Below are positions 55,413 to 64,000 of a stretch of 64,000 bases of DNA, in pieces. The stretch is taken from NCBI GenBank assembly GCA_015179125.1, contig WHVA01000152.1:124001-188000 (forward strand), read 5' to 3'. Position 1 is the stretch's first letter, and each line of letters begins with the position of its first letter. The DNA is from Gautieria morchelliformis. Its lineage: Eukaryota; Basidiomycota; Agaricomycetes; Gomphales; Gomphaceae. The translations under genes and the position numbers were made by a program. The notes beneath the pieces are model-generated. The model searched no databases and was not told the DNA's origin. It saw only the letters and a program-made list of their open reading frames with translations.

Positions 55413-57480
55413 GCAGTTACTGGACAATGTTCAATTCTACTATGCTTGTGAAAATTCCGCTGCGAAAGAAAAGGACTCGCCTGAAACACACCTCGATGAT
55501 GAAGAAGACCGAGAAAACCTGTTACAGGGCAACATGTATCCGACGGACGACATACAGAACGCTCCGATCAATGTCAACCAGGTCGCAAATGATGCCATAC
55601 CGACACGTGAAATACTACACGGCAGACAAGCTGTTAACATAGGCGTGCAATCTGGTATATTTACCGACGACGACCGGTGGTCTGTAAAACCCGACCAACT
55701 CCTGTTCGCTGATGGAAACTTAATGAACAAAAATATGGAATGGCAAACTATGATCAGGCAATATTCTCGACATCGATCATCCACTCACGATACTGCCCAA
55801 CATTCCGCCCTCCCTCCACAAGCCAGCTGCAGCACTTTGCCCCTATCTACAGAACCAGGGCTGTCGATAAACCTTCATCCATCACAAAACACGGAAACAT
55901 ACCCTCCAGGAATTTCCCATCTCACTGCTGATCAACGTCGTGGTTTCGACATCATTGACCGTCACCTACGAGAAAATCTACAAGGAAAAAATCCTGAACA
56001 ACTACTAATGTTGATGATGGGGTCTGGAGGTGTCGGTAAATCAATTGTCATAGACATGGCGAGATGCCTACTCAACATACGTAGATGTGAAGAAAAACTG
56101 GCTAAAGCAGCAATGACGGGCATCGCGGCGTCTAATGTCGGGGCTACACCTTGCATTGGTGGGGTGCTCTGCTGATATACGTGCCGTCTTCACCGAACTA
56201 TCACAAACAACCAAGTCAAGAGGCGATGAAAAGACATCAAGAAAACATCGCTCCTGTGGAGTATCTTTTACTGGACGAAATATCCATGGCCGTCACAGAC
56301 CAGCTAGGATTACTTTCAGCTATAACGTCGTTCATCAAGGGCAAAGACAGTTCGTGCACCTTACCTTTCGGCGGAAAGTTAAACGTCATCCTAGTGGGGG
56401 ACTTTCACCAATTTCCCCCACCAATGCGAGCGTCTTCCACGCTTTATAGAACTCCCACAAACAGGACTTACTGGGGAGGAATAGGTCAGAATATCTTCCA
56501 TCAATTCCAGACGGTGGTTCTTTTAAAAGAACAAAAGAGAATTGACGATGGAACCTGGGCTGAAATTCTAGAATGATCACGTCACGGCGCGTGCTCAGAG
56601 AGCGACATCGATGAATTCCAAAAACTCATCCTGACCAATAAGAATTGTCAGCTACCCGATTTTTCTCGTCCACCCTGGAACAACGTCGTCTTAGTAACCC
56701 CTCATCATGGTGTGCGCGTGGAATGGAACGATGCAAGTTTGCGTGAACACTGCAGAAGATCAGCCAAACCTATGTTTATCTCACCTGCTGAAGACACGGT
56801 AGGTGTCAACAACGATGGTCTTTCCCTTGAGAAAAAATTACTTGTGGCCGCATCGGAAGGAAAAGATTGTTTGGAATGCTCAGTAAAAATTGCAGAAGGA
56901 ATGCGTGCTATGCTCACCTGGAACTTCGTAGTGTCTGCCGACCTCGCCAACGGAACACAGGGAACTGTCGAAAAGATATATCTAGATCCACGCAAAAACC
57001 TTACACGCCTTCCAACCGTGGATAACATCATCCAGTTGCAATATCCTCCTGCCCTTGTCCTCTTTCGTCCTGACAACACCCCCTTGAACAACCTGAAAGG
57101 TTTAACGTCCGGTGTAATCCCCCTCGAACCTTCGAAGAAAGGGATGCAGATAACTTACCACAATGGGAGGAGGTCCACTGTATACAGAAAGCAATTGTCC
57201 CTGACGCCGGCGTACGCTTTCACCAATTACAAAGCTCAGGGCCAAACTCTGCAACCGGTCATCGTTGACATAGGTAACCCCCCCACTGGTGGCTTAAATG
57301 CGTTCAATGCCTACGTCGCGATATCATGAGGGAGAAGTCGAGAAATGATCAGATTCTTACGAGACTTCAATACTAACGTTTTCACACGACATCCCGAGGA
57401 CGAACTTGCCCAGTGTGACAAACGATTAGAAATCCTCAACAATGAGACAACCAAAAGATATAATTTAGGTCGATGGTAAA
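55413..57480 (+). pseudogene. Decayed Helitron 1, Pif1-like helicase part
   Basis: L-LDNVQFYYACENSAAKEKDSP leads to HLTADQRRGFDIIDRHLREN, Walker A MMGSGGVGKSIVIDMARCLL, a frameshift around 56160-56175, PVEYLLLDEISM (Walker B), GGKLNVILVGDFHQFPPPMR, a TGA at about 56574, VVLVTPHHGVRVEWNDASLR, and the helicase C-terminal motif YAFTNYKAQGQTLQPVIVDI, a TGA after FNAYVAIS (57327), ending NLGRW at 57477. Sequence is recognisable over its whole length but carries at least three breaks, so it is non-autonomous. Confidence 0.87.
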
Positions 57481-57980
57481 CAGGTGAGAATTACCACGTT
57501 CAAATACTCGAAACAGCATCGATTTATACAATTCTCCCCGGTAACAGTATCTTTGCCCTCCTGTAATAACCCCAGACTAATTTCACTACCGATGCAAATA
57601 GTACTTTCCCCACATCTGTTTTACAGAACAGCTAGTGCTGAACGCCCTCATGCATCCGACAACAAAATACTAAAATAGCCATCATGAGGTGTGAAGTGGA
57701 CGACAGTTGCTCACAAAGTACTCACCAACTTTCTGGTCGACGTTTCCTTAGCTACAACCTTGCCTTTACCACTTGCCCTGCTGATGACATCGGAATCTAT
57801 AGTATAAAGTTGCTGGAAGGGTGGTTGTGGGTGTTTTACGTAATAATGTTACGTAATTTGCTGAGTTTGAACGCGAGCGGCGCAGCCGCGAGCGCCGTTC
57901 CTAGCTGCGCAGCCTGCTCTCTCTCTGTCTGCTACTGGCCTCCTCTGTGTCTGCTACGGGCTGTCTCTGCCTCCTGCCTG
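57481..57980. other. Possible 3' end of Helitron 1
   Basis: 57881-57904 has a GC-rich hairpin GGCGC-AGCCGCGA-GCGCC followed after GTTC by CTAG, which fits the Helitron end rule (hairpin then CTRR). A palindrome TTACGTAATAATGTTACGTAA lies just upstream (57836-57856). Between 57480 and 57830 a cysteine-rich frame (HQLSGRRFLSYNLAFTTCPA) has no known homologue. Confidence 0.35.
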
Positions 57981-57984
57981 TCTC

Positions 57985-58600
57985 TCCTTGCCTCCATCCA
58001 TTCCTGGCTGTCATCCCTGGCCCTGGTGTGTCTTCTTTTCCATTAATTTTCGCTTTTTTGGCCTTTCTTTATTATTGTTATTTCTTCATTTATTTTTGCT
58101 TTTTTTGACCTTTTTTCACCCCAGGTTTCTCCTCTCCTTGCCTCCATCCATTCCTGGCTGCTGTCCCTGCCCCTGGTGTGTCTTCTTTTCCATTAATCTT
58201 CGCTTTTTTGGCCTTTTTTTATTATTGTTATTTCTTCATTTATTTTCGCTTTTTTTGACTTTTTTTCACCCCAGGTTTCTCCTCTCCTTGCCTCCATCCA
58301 TTCCTGGCTGCTGTCCCTGCCCCTGGTGTGTCTTCTTTTCCATTAATCTTCGCTTTTTTGGCCTTTTTTTATTATTGTATTTCTTCATTTATTTTCGCTT
58401 TTTTTGACTTTTTTTCACCCCAGGTTTCTCCTCTCCTTGCCTCCATCCATTCCTGGCTGCCTTCCCTGCCCCTGGTGTGTCTTCTTTTCCATTAATTTTC
58501 GCTTTTTTGGCCTTTTTTTATTATTGTTATTTCTTCATTTTATTTTCGCTTTTTTTGACCTTTTTTCACCCCAGGTTTCTCCTCTCACTGCCTCCCTCCT
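57985..58600 (+). repeat. 150-bp tandem repeat, four copies
   Basis: Units start CTTGCCTCCATCCATTCCTGGCTG at about 57987, 58137, 58287 and 58436 (periods 150, 150, 149) and each contains CCCTGGTGTGTCTTCTTTTC, CGCTTTTTTGGCC and CACCCCAGGTTTCTCCTCTC. Highly pyrimidine-rich. Units 2 and 3 are almost identical. The reading frames across it are by-products of the repeat. Confidence 0.9.
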
Positions 58601-59613
58601 GTCTGCCATTGCAGGTCAGTTTTATGCTACTGTATCTGCCTTTCTTCATTTTTGTTATGTTTTTATTTCTTATATTTTCGCTTTTTTTGGCATTTTTTAG
58701 GCTCTTTGCAGTTGACTTTGGTCCTGTAACTACTGCCCATCCTACCTGGCTATTGCTCCCCCATTCTGGTGAGTGTTATGCTACTGTATTTGCTATTTTA
58801 AGTATTTATATATCTGCAATCCCTCTGGTAATTATAGTTGTTTCCTTCTGGTATTTTTTGTTGTTTTATATCGCTTTTTCAGCCACAATTTGACTTCTTA
58901 TGCCAGATTTGTTCTTCAGTCTGTCATTCCTTAGGTATGGTCTTATTCTTATGGAACTTTGCCTTTTTGGGGCCTATTTGGGCTTGGTCCCTGACTGATT
59001 TGCTATTTCTTTCAGTCAAGCCCTGCAGCTATTTGGTAAGGTTTTGCAATGCATATGTTGGATTTTCAAGCTAATGTTTTAGATTCTCTCCTTGGTTTTT
59101 GGCGTGCTCTGTGCTGTGCTAATCTCTGACCTTCCTAGAGCAGTTCGCGTGGTCAGTTGGTTGTATCGTGGACTGGCATACTCTACTGCATTGCAGTTTG
59201 ATTCTGGCCAGAGTTACAACTCCAGTGTGGTCTGTGGACTAGGATTGGTTTGGTGGTGCACATTGGAGTTAGGCGGTTTAAGTGGACATTGACCACCTTG
59301 CTGGTATCTGTAGTGGATTTGTTTGGTTGGGTGTTTGGTTGGTTGGATTGTGCACTGGGAGCTTGCATTGCAGTTTGATTCTGGCCAGAGTTACAACTCT
59401 GTTAGCCAGTGTGGTCTGTGAACTGGGATTGGTTTGGTGGCACACATTGGATTTAGACGGTTTAGGTGGACATTGACTGCCTCCCTGGTATCCCCTATTG
59501 TTGGTCGTGAGCTACAGTCATTGTGAAAATGTGAGTATCCTTTATATATATATATTTTGGCTTGATTTGAAACTGACTGTAATCTAAGGGAACCCTCTAC
59601 ACCAGAGCGTGAT
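58601..59613. other. Leader region of Helitron 2 with a direct duplication
   Basis: 59188-59310 and 59361-59490 are direct copies (GCAGTTTGATTCTGGCCAGA, GGATTGGTTTGGTGG, GGCGGTTTAAGTGGACATTG), about 172 bp apart. T-rich DNA between 58600 and 59080 shows no gene. Probably promoter or 5' untranslated sequence of the Helitron gene. Confidence 0.5.
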
Positions 59614-62600
59614 ATGCAGGAGGAGCGTGCTCTGGAGCGTCAGCGTCGGTTGCCAATGACGTCCCCTTCTGTGCGTCGTCGGGAGAGGGTTCTTGCTGCA
59701 GCTCAAGAACGTCTTCGAAATCCTGACCCTCCACCTCCTCAGCCATTTCCTCGACCTCTACTCCCTCAGGACAATGCAATTCCTTGGCCTCCTGTGGCTG
59801 GACCTTCAAATGCCATTCCACCTGATCTAAGTCCTCGGGATGCTGTACGTGCCATACAAGAACAGTTAGCTGATATGCCTCTTGCACCTGTGCGTCAAAG
59901 ACAGGCCCAGGCAGCACCTCCTCCTCCTGTCCCTATAGGCTCTGCAGCTGTAGCTCTGTTGCGGGCCCAGGCTGCTAATCTCAATCCTATGCCTCTGCCA
60001 CAACGAGGACGGCCACGACGACGTGCTCAGGCATTGAATCCAAACCCTGAACCTCTCCCAGATCAAATGCCACTCCAGCAGCAGCCTGCACCACAACAAC
60101 CTGTGCTTCCACAGCCTCCACATCCACCTGCTCATCCTCGGGCCCCTCCACTTCCACTGCCTCATCAGCCTGCTCCACAACAACCTGTGCCTCCTGTTGC
60201 CCCTGTGCCCCCTGTGCCTCCACACCCTCTGCATCCACCTGCTGCTCCTCAGCCCCCTCCACTTCCACCGCCTCCACCAATGCCTTTAAGAAACCTTCCA
60301 CTAGCACGTCGCCCTTTGATTGAACAACAGATTGCACCTCATGACCTTGGTGCTATGGATGACAAATGTCCAAAATGTAAAGCATGGCATTGGAAGGCAG
60401 AGCGTCTGGCCGACTCTACCATTGCTGAGCCCAAATTTGGTATATGTTGCTCAAAGGGCCAGATACACCTTGAATTGTTGATGGAACCTCCAGAACCACT
60501 AAAGACTCTTTTGGCCAGCCAAGACAGGCGTGGAAAACAGTTTAGGGAAAAGATTCGGAACTATAATGCTGCACTGGCATTTGTCTCTGTGGGAGTGAAC
60601 ATAGATGAAAATGTCGTGAATAGACCTGGGCCATATGTCTTCAAAATTCAGGGAGGCCTCTATCATATTCATGGCGCTCTTCTTCCTACTCAGGGTCAGG
60701 ATAGGCCACCCAGCTATGCGCAGCTCTACTTTTATGATCCAGCAGAGGCTTTGCGACGTAGGGAGGCCAATAACAGTTTTGATCCTTTGGATTCAGATGT
60801 TTTAAGTGACCTCCAGGAAATGATGCAGGCTCACAATCCATTGGTTCCAATCTATCAGCAGGCAATGGAAAGGCTTAGGAACCAGCCAGATAGGTTGACT
60901 GTGGAGGCCAGACTCACCTACAGAGCACATACAGACCAGAGAAGATATAATATTCCTACAGCGGATGAGATTGCCATTGTGCTCCCTGGAGAAGGTGTGC
61001 CTGGAGGCACTAGAGACATTGTCATTCAGCTTAGAGGTGGAGAACTGCGACGAATTCAGGCCGAACATGCTTTGTATGCGCCACTACACTATGTCCTTCT
61101 CTTTCCCAGAGGTGAATCAGGCTGGGATTGGGACATTCCACAGATAGACCAAGCTCTTCCACGACAAGGCCAGGAGGGGGAGGAGGAGGAGGACCCTTCA
61201 AGTGACAGGCGTGTGACCATGTCAAAATACTATCGTTATCGTCTTTTTCCAAGGGAGGGTGAAGCTGAAACTCTCTTCCTGGCTGGCAAGCTCTTTCAGC
61301 AATACATTGTGGATGCTTGGGCAGCGACTGAACAGCAGAAGCTAAATTGGATCAAATACCATCAACATGAGCTGCGAGCTGAGGTCTACAATCAGATGAT
61401 TGATACATTTGGACCTGAGGACAATCAGGCCAATCCAGCTAACTTGGGACAAAAGGTCATCTTGCCTGCTACATTTACTGGGAGCGCCAGGGATATGAAC
61501 GAGAATTTTCAAAATTCAATGGCAATCACTAGGAAGCATGGTCCAGCAGATGTCTTTGTGACAATGACAGCAAACCCCCAGTGGAAAGAAATCAAAGATG
61601 CTCTCAAGCCAGGCCAGACTCCCAGTGATCGTCCTGACTTGGTTGCAAGGGTTTTTCATCTCAAGAAGGAGCAATTGATCAAACGTATCATGAAGGATGG
61701 TATCCTTGGTCGCACAGTTGCACGTGTCCATGTGATCGAATTCCAGAAGCGGGGGCTCCCTCATATGCACCTTCTTATATGGTTTAAAGAGGAGGATAAG
61801 ATCAGGACACCGGAAGCTGTGGATGCTTTGGTTTGGGCTGTCTTTCCTGATCAGCAAGAGCATCCAAGGCTCTACAAATTAGTTTGTGATCTAATGACTC
61901 ATGGCCCCTGTGGACAAGCGCGTCCTCGGGCTTCTTGCATGACAGAGGGCAAGTGTTCCAAACATTTCCCAAAGGAATTTCGTGAGGTGACATCTGTCAC
62001 TGAAGATGGCTATCCACAGTATCGCCGTCCTAATGATGGCAGACAGCATAATGTCAGAGGCAACATCATGGACAACCGCGACGTGGTTCCCTATTGTCCC
62101 ACCCTCCTCTTGGAATTTGAATGCCATATTAATGTGGAACCCACTTTCAATGTGCGCTCTATCAAGTACATTCACAAGTATATGTACAAGGGGCCTGACA
62201 GGACCACAATGACCATTAATAAGGAGAGGGATGAGGTTAAACAGTACCTCGATGCACGCTATGTCAGCTCACATGAAGGTGCTTGGAGACTGCTGGAATA
62301 TAAAATGCATGTTCAGGTCCCTCCTGTCATGGCACTTCCAGTCCATTTGCCAGGCCAGCACAATGTGATATTTGATCCTCATATCGATCCAGGCATGGCT
62401 TTGCAGATGGCAGAGGATGCTAAGACCATGCTCATGGCCTATTTTGAAGCCAATAACAGATATCCTGAGGCACGTGAACTACTCTATGTGGAATTTCCTG
62501 AGCACTATGTTTGGAAAAAGCAAGCCAAGCGGTGGCAACCTCGCCAGCGGGGTTTCAGTCTCGGTCGCCTTCATTTTGCAAGTCCAGCCTCTGGAGAGCG

Positions 62601-64000
62601 CTTTTTCTTGCGAACCCTCCTTACAGTTGTCAGAGGCGCAACGTCATTTGAGGAGCTTAGATCATTTGATGGTGACCTTTGTCCTACTTACAAGGCTGCA
62701 TGCCTGGCAAGGGGCCTGTTAGAAGATGATTCAGAGTGGACACAGTGTCTTCAGGAGGCTGCACATATACAAACAGGTTTCCAGCTCAGGAGGTTATTTG
62801 TCACTATTCTCCTTCGGTGTAACCCTGCTCGGCCTGCTCAAATCTGGGAGGAGTTTCAGGAGCATATCTGTGATGACCTGGAGTATCAGCTTCAAAATAG
62901 GCATGGCATTCACCATCCTACCAATGATCAAATCTATGACTTTGGTCTCTTTCTCATTGACAAGATCATACGTCAGGGGGGGAAGTCTCTGGATGAGTTC
63001 CCAGATATGCCACAGATAATGGGGCACTGGGAGGGATTGGTTGGGAACCGTTGGATAGCTGAGCAGCGGGACTATGACCCAGCTACAGAGCTGGAAAAAG
63101 CCGCCACCAATATTGACAAGCTTAATGCAGAACAGAGGCGTGTCCATGATGAGATCCTCCATTCAGCCATAAATGGAGAGGGTCTTCTGTTCTTTGTCAA
63201 TGGCCCTGGTGGTACAGGCAAAACTTTTACCTGGAACACCCTGGCTCATTCTATCAGAGGAAGGGGTCTTATTGTCCTATGCATTGCATCTTCAGGAATT
63301 GCAGCATTGCTTCTGATTGGGGGCAGAACATCACATGCTATGCTCAAGATTCCAATTCTGATTCATGAGGGTTCTCTATGTGACATCAAAAGAGGCTCAC
63401 CATTGGCAGAACTTCTCAAGCAGGTCCATTTGATCATATGGGATGAGGTGCCTATGCAGCATCGTCATGTAGTTGAAGCTGTCGACAGAACCTGCAGGGA
63501 TGTCCTAGAGCGTCCAGATCGTCCATTTGGTGGTATTACTGTGGCTTGGGGTGGAGATTTCCAGCAAACTCTGCCTGTCGTTCCTCGAGGTAACAAGGAG
63601 GAGATCGTGGGTGCTTCTATCCAAAGATCTCCTTTGTGGCATCATGTCAAGGTCCTCCATCTTACTCAAAATATGCGAGTCGACCCTCATGATCCCCAGA
63701 GTGAACAATTTGCTCAGTGGCTCTCTGATGTTGGTCAGGGAAAGGATCTCCCTTTGGACAATTCATTCACACTTCCTCAGCACATGATCTGTGGACCACA
63801 GGTGTCAGATCTCATTGCAGCTATCTATCCTAACATTGGTACTGGGGAGGCACTCCAAGACAAATACTTTTTGGAACGTGCCATCCTTTGCCCTCGCAAT
63901 ATGGAAATGGATGAGATTAATGCTGAGGTGCTCAATGTATTCCCTGGGGAGGAGCGTCTCTATCCCAGTGCAGACTCAGTCAAAGGAAATGAAGATGGCA
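59614..64000 (+). CDS. Helitron Rep-helicase, uninterrupted, truncated by the window end
   Basis: A single open frame from ATG 59614 to the last base, 1462 codons without a stop. Residues 30-235 are Pro/Gln-rich and low in complexity. A Helitron-type zinc segment follows (DKCPKCKAWHWKAERL, FGICCSKGQ; Cys 252/255). The Rep domain has TMTANPQWKEIKDAL, the HUH motif RGLPHMHLLIWF (His 717/719) and the two-tyrosine motif SIKYIHKYMYKGPD (Tyr 852/856). The helicase has Walker A NGPGGTGKTFTW (Lys 1203), Walker B LIIWDEVPM (Asp-Glu 1277/1278) and AWGGDFQQTLPVVPRG. All catalytic residues are present, so this is a candidate autonomous rolling-circle transposon. Helicase motifs after about residue 1462 lie outside the window. 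It is a different lineage from the decayed Helitron 1 (no DUF6570 region in front). Confidence 0.95.
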   Translation, partial: MQEERALERQRRLPMTSPSVRRRERVLAAAQERLRNPDPPPPQPFPRPLLPQDNAIPWPPVAGPSNAIPPDLSPRDAVRAIQEQLADMPLAPVRQRQAQAAPPPPVPIGSAAVALLRAQAANLNPMPLPQRGRPRRRAQALNPNPEPLPDQMPLQQQPAPQQPVLPQPPHPPAHPRAPPLPLPHQPAPQQPVPPVAPVPPVPPHPLHPPAAPQPPPLPPPPPMPLRNLPLARRPLIEQQIAPHDLGAMDDKCPKCKAWHWKAERLADSTIAEPKFGICCSKGQIHLELLMEPPEPLKTLLASQDRRGKQFREKIRNYNAALAFVSVGVNIDENVVNRPGPYVFKIQGGLYHIHGALLPTQGQDRPPSYAQLYFYDPAEALRRREANNSFDPLDSDVLSDLQEMMQAHNPLVPIYQQAMERLRNQPDRLTVEARLTYRAHTDQRRYNIPTADEIAIVLPGEGVPGGTRDIVIQLRGGELRRIQAEHALYAPLHYVLLFPRGESGWDWDIPQIDQALPRQGQEGEEEEDPSSDRRVTMSKYYRYRLFPREGEAETLFLAGKLFQQYIVDAWAATEQQKLNWIKYHQHELRAEVYNQMIDTFGPEDNQANPANLGQKVILPATFTGSARDMNENFQNSMAITRKHGPADVFVTMTANPQWKEIKDALKPGQTPSDRPDLVARVFHLKKEQLIKRIMKDGILGRTVARVHVIEFQKRGLPHMHLLIWFKEEDKIRTPEAVDALVWAVFPDQQEHPRLYKLVCDLMTHGPCGQARPRASCMTEGKCSKHFPKEFREVTSVTEDGYPQYRRPNDGRQHNVRGNIMDNRDVVPYCPTLLLEFECHINVEPTFNVRSIKYIHKYMYKGPDRTTMTINKERDEVKQYLDARYVSSHEGAWRLLEYKMHVQVPPVMALPVHLPGQHNVIFDPHIDPGMALQMAEDAKTMLMAYFEANNRYPEARELLYVEFPEHYVWKKQAKRWQPRQRGFSLGRLHFASPASGERFFLRTLLTVVRGATSFEELRSFDGDLCPTYKAACLARGLLEDDSEWTQCLQEAAHIQTGFQLRRLFVTILLRCNPARPAQIWEEFQEHICDDLEYQLQNRHGIHHPTNDQIYDFGLFLIDKIIRQGGKSLDEFPDMPQIMGHWEGLVGNRWIAEQRDYDPATELEKAATNIDKLNAEQRRVHDEILHSAINGEGLLFFVNGPGGTGKTFTWNTLAHSIRGRGLIVLCIASSGIAALLLIGGRTSHAMLKIPILIHEGSLCDIKRGSPLAELLKQVHLIIWDEVPMQHRHVVEAVDRTCRDVLERPDRPFGGITVAWGGDFQQTLPVVPRGNKEEIVGASIQRSPLWHHVKVLHLTQNMRVDPHDPQSEQFAQWLSDVGQGKDLPLDNSFTLPQHMICGPQVSDLIAAIYPNIGTGEALQDKYFLERAILCPRNMEMDEINAEVLNVFPGEERLYPSADSVKGNEDG

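Noticed and set aside
57684-58893. Open frames rich in Phe, Leu and Ser that look like multi-pass membrane proteins
   Set aside because: They arise from the pyrimidine-rich 150-bp tandem repeat, and the same repeat is open in more than one frame.
59597-60337. Minus-strand open frames rich in Val, Glu and Gln
   Set aside because: Antisense of the Pro/Gln-rich N-terminal region of the intact Helitron protein.

Overview
The window is nuclear DNA from a filamentous basidiomycete, most likely an Agaricomycete. Introns are about 50-65 bp with GT..AG ends, gene families such as C2-NACHT-WD40 proteins, DUF6532 proteins, CBP-like secreted proteins and Plavaka (KDZ) transposases are typical of mushrooms, and the eastern half is packed with nested DNA transposons and Helitrons. 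No bacterial operon features are present. All functional calls are read by eye from translated sequence; no database search was run.

Bases 1-12,200 are ordinary gene space: a UDP-galactose-type transporter (2613-4074, minus), an NCE101-type small membrane protein (5228-5502, plus), a CBP-like small secreted protein (6843-7343, minus), a carboxymuconolactone-decarboxylase-like protein (7891-8569, plus), ribosomal protein L7/uL30 (8759-9960, minus; one intron carries a C/D snoRNA and one exon is 16 nt), and a leucine-rich protein transcribed divergently from RPL7 70 bp away (10031-11107, plus). An N-terminal remnant of an IMP4-like gene follows. Bases 12,270-17,580 (minus) hold an NLR-like gene: C2 domain, helical region, NACHT NTPase and 15 almost identical WD40 repeats, with a frameshift just after Walker B. 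An unrecognised spliced gene (18.1-18.96 kb) and an apparently complete cytochrome P450 (19314-21455) follow.

From 22.8 kb on the window is mainly mobile DNA: a Plavaka C-terminal fragment, inverted repeats, a Harbinger-like foldback MITE, a fragmented second copy of the leucine-rich gene, a DUF6532 gene divergent from a broken Plavaka transposase, and then the most notable object: a 5.9-kb TIR element (36892-42783) flanked by the 6-bp duplication CGGGGT. It carries an rve/DDE integrase gene, a second conserved gene with a Cys/His cluster, and an oppositely oriented BTB/POZ gene. The intact leucine-rich gene at 10-11 kb serves as the empty-site control. A second, larger relative starts at 43008 and is cut at 49200 by an LTR retrotransposon fragment (gag-protease). 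A decayed Helitron (51.5-57.5 kb) and an uninterrupted Helitron Rep-helicase ORF that runs off the window end (59614-64000) complete the region.

The DNA elements of the 36.9-49.2 kb region share one terminal motif, TATGGCGGTCAAA..TGCACAAAAAT, with a third element whose two ends (28.7 and 36.3 kb) are now separated by an inversion. All three inserted in the same duplicated gene, so that gene copy records the order of events.
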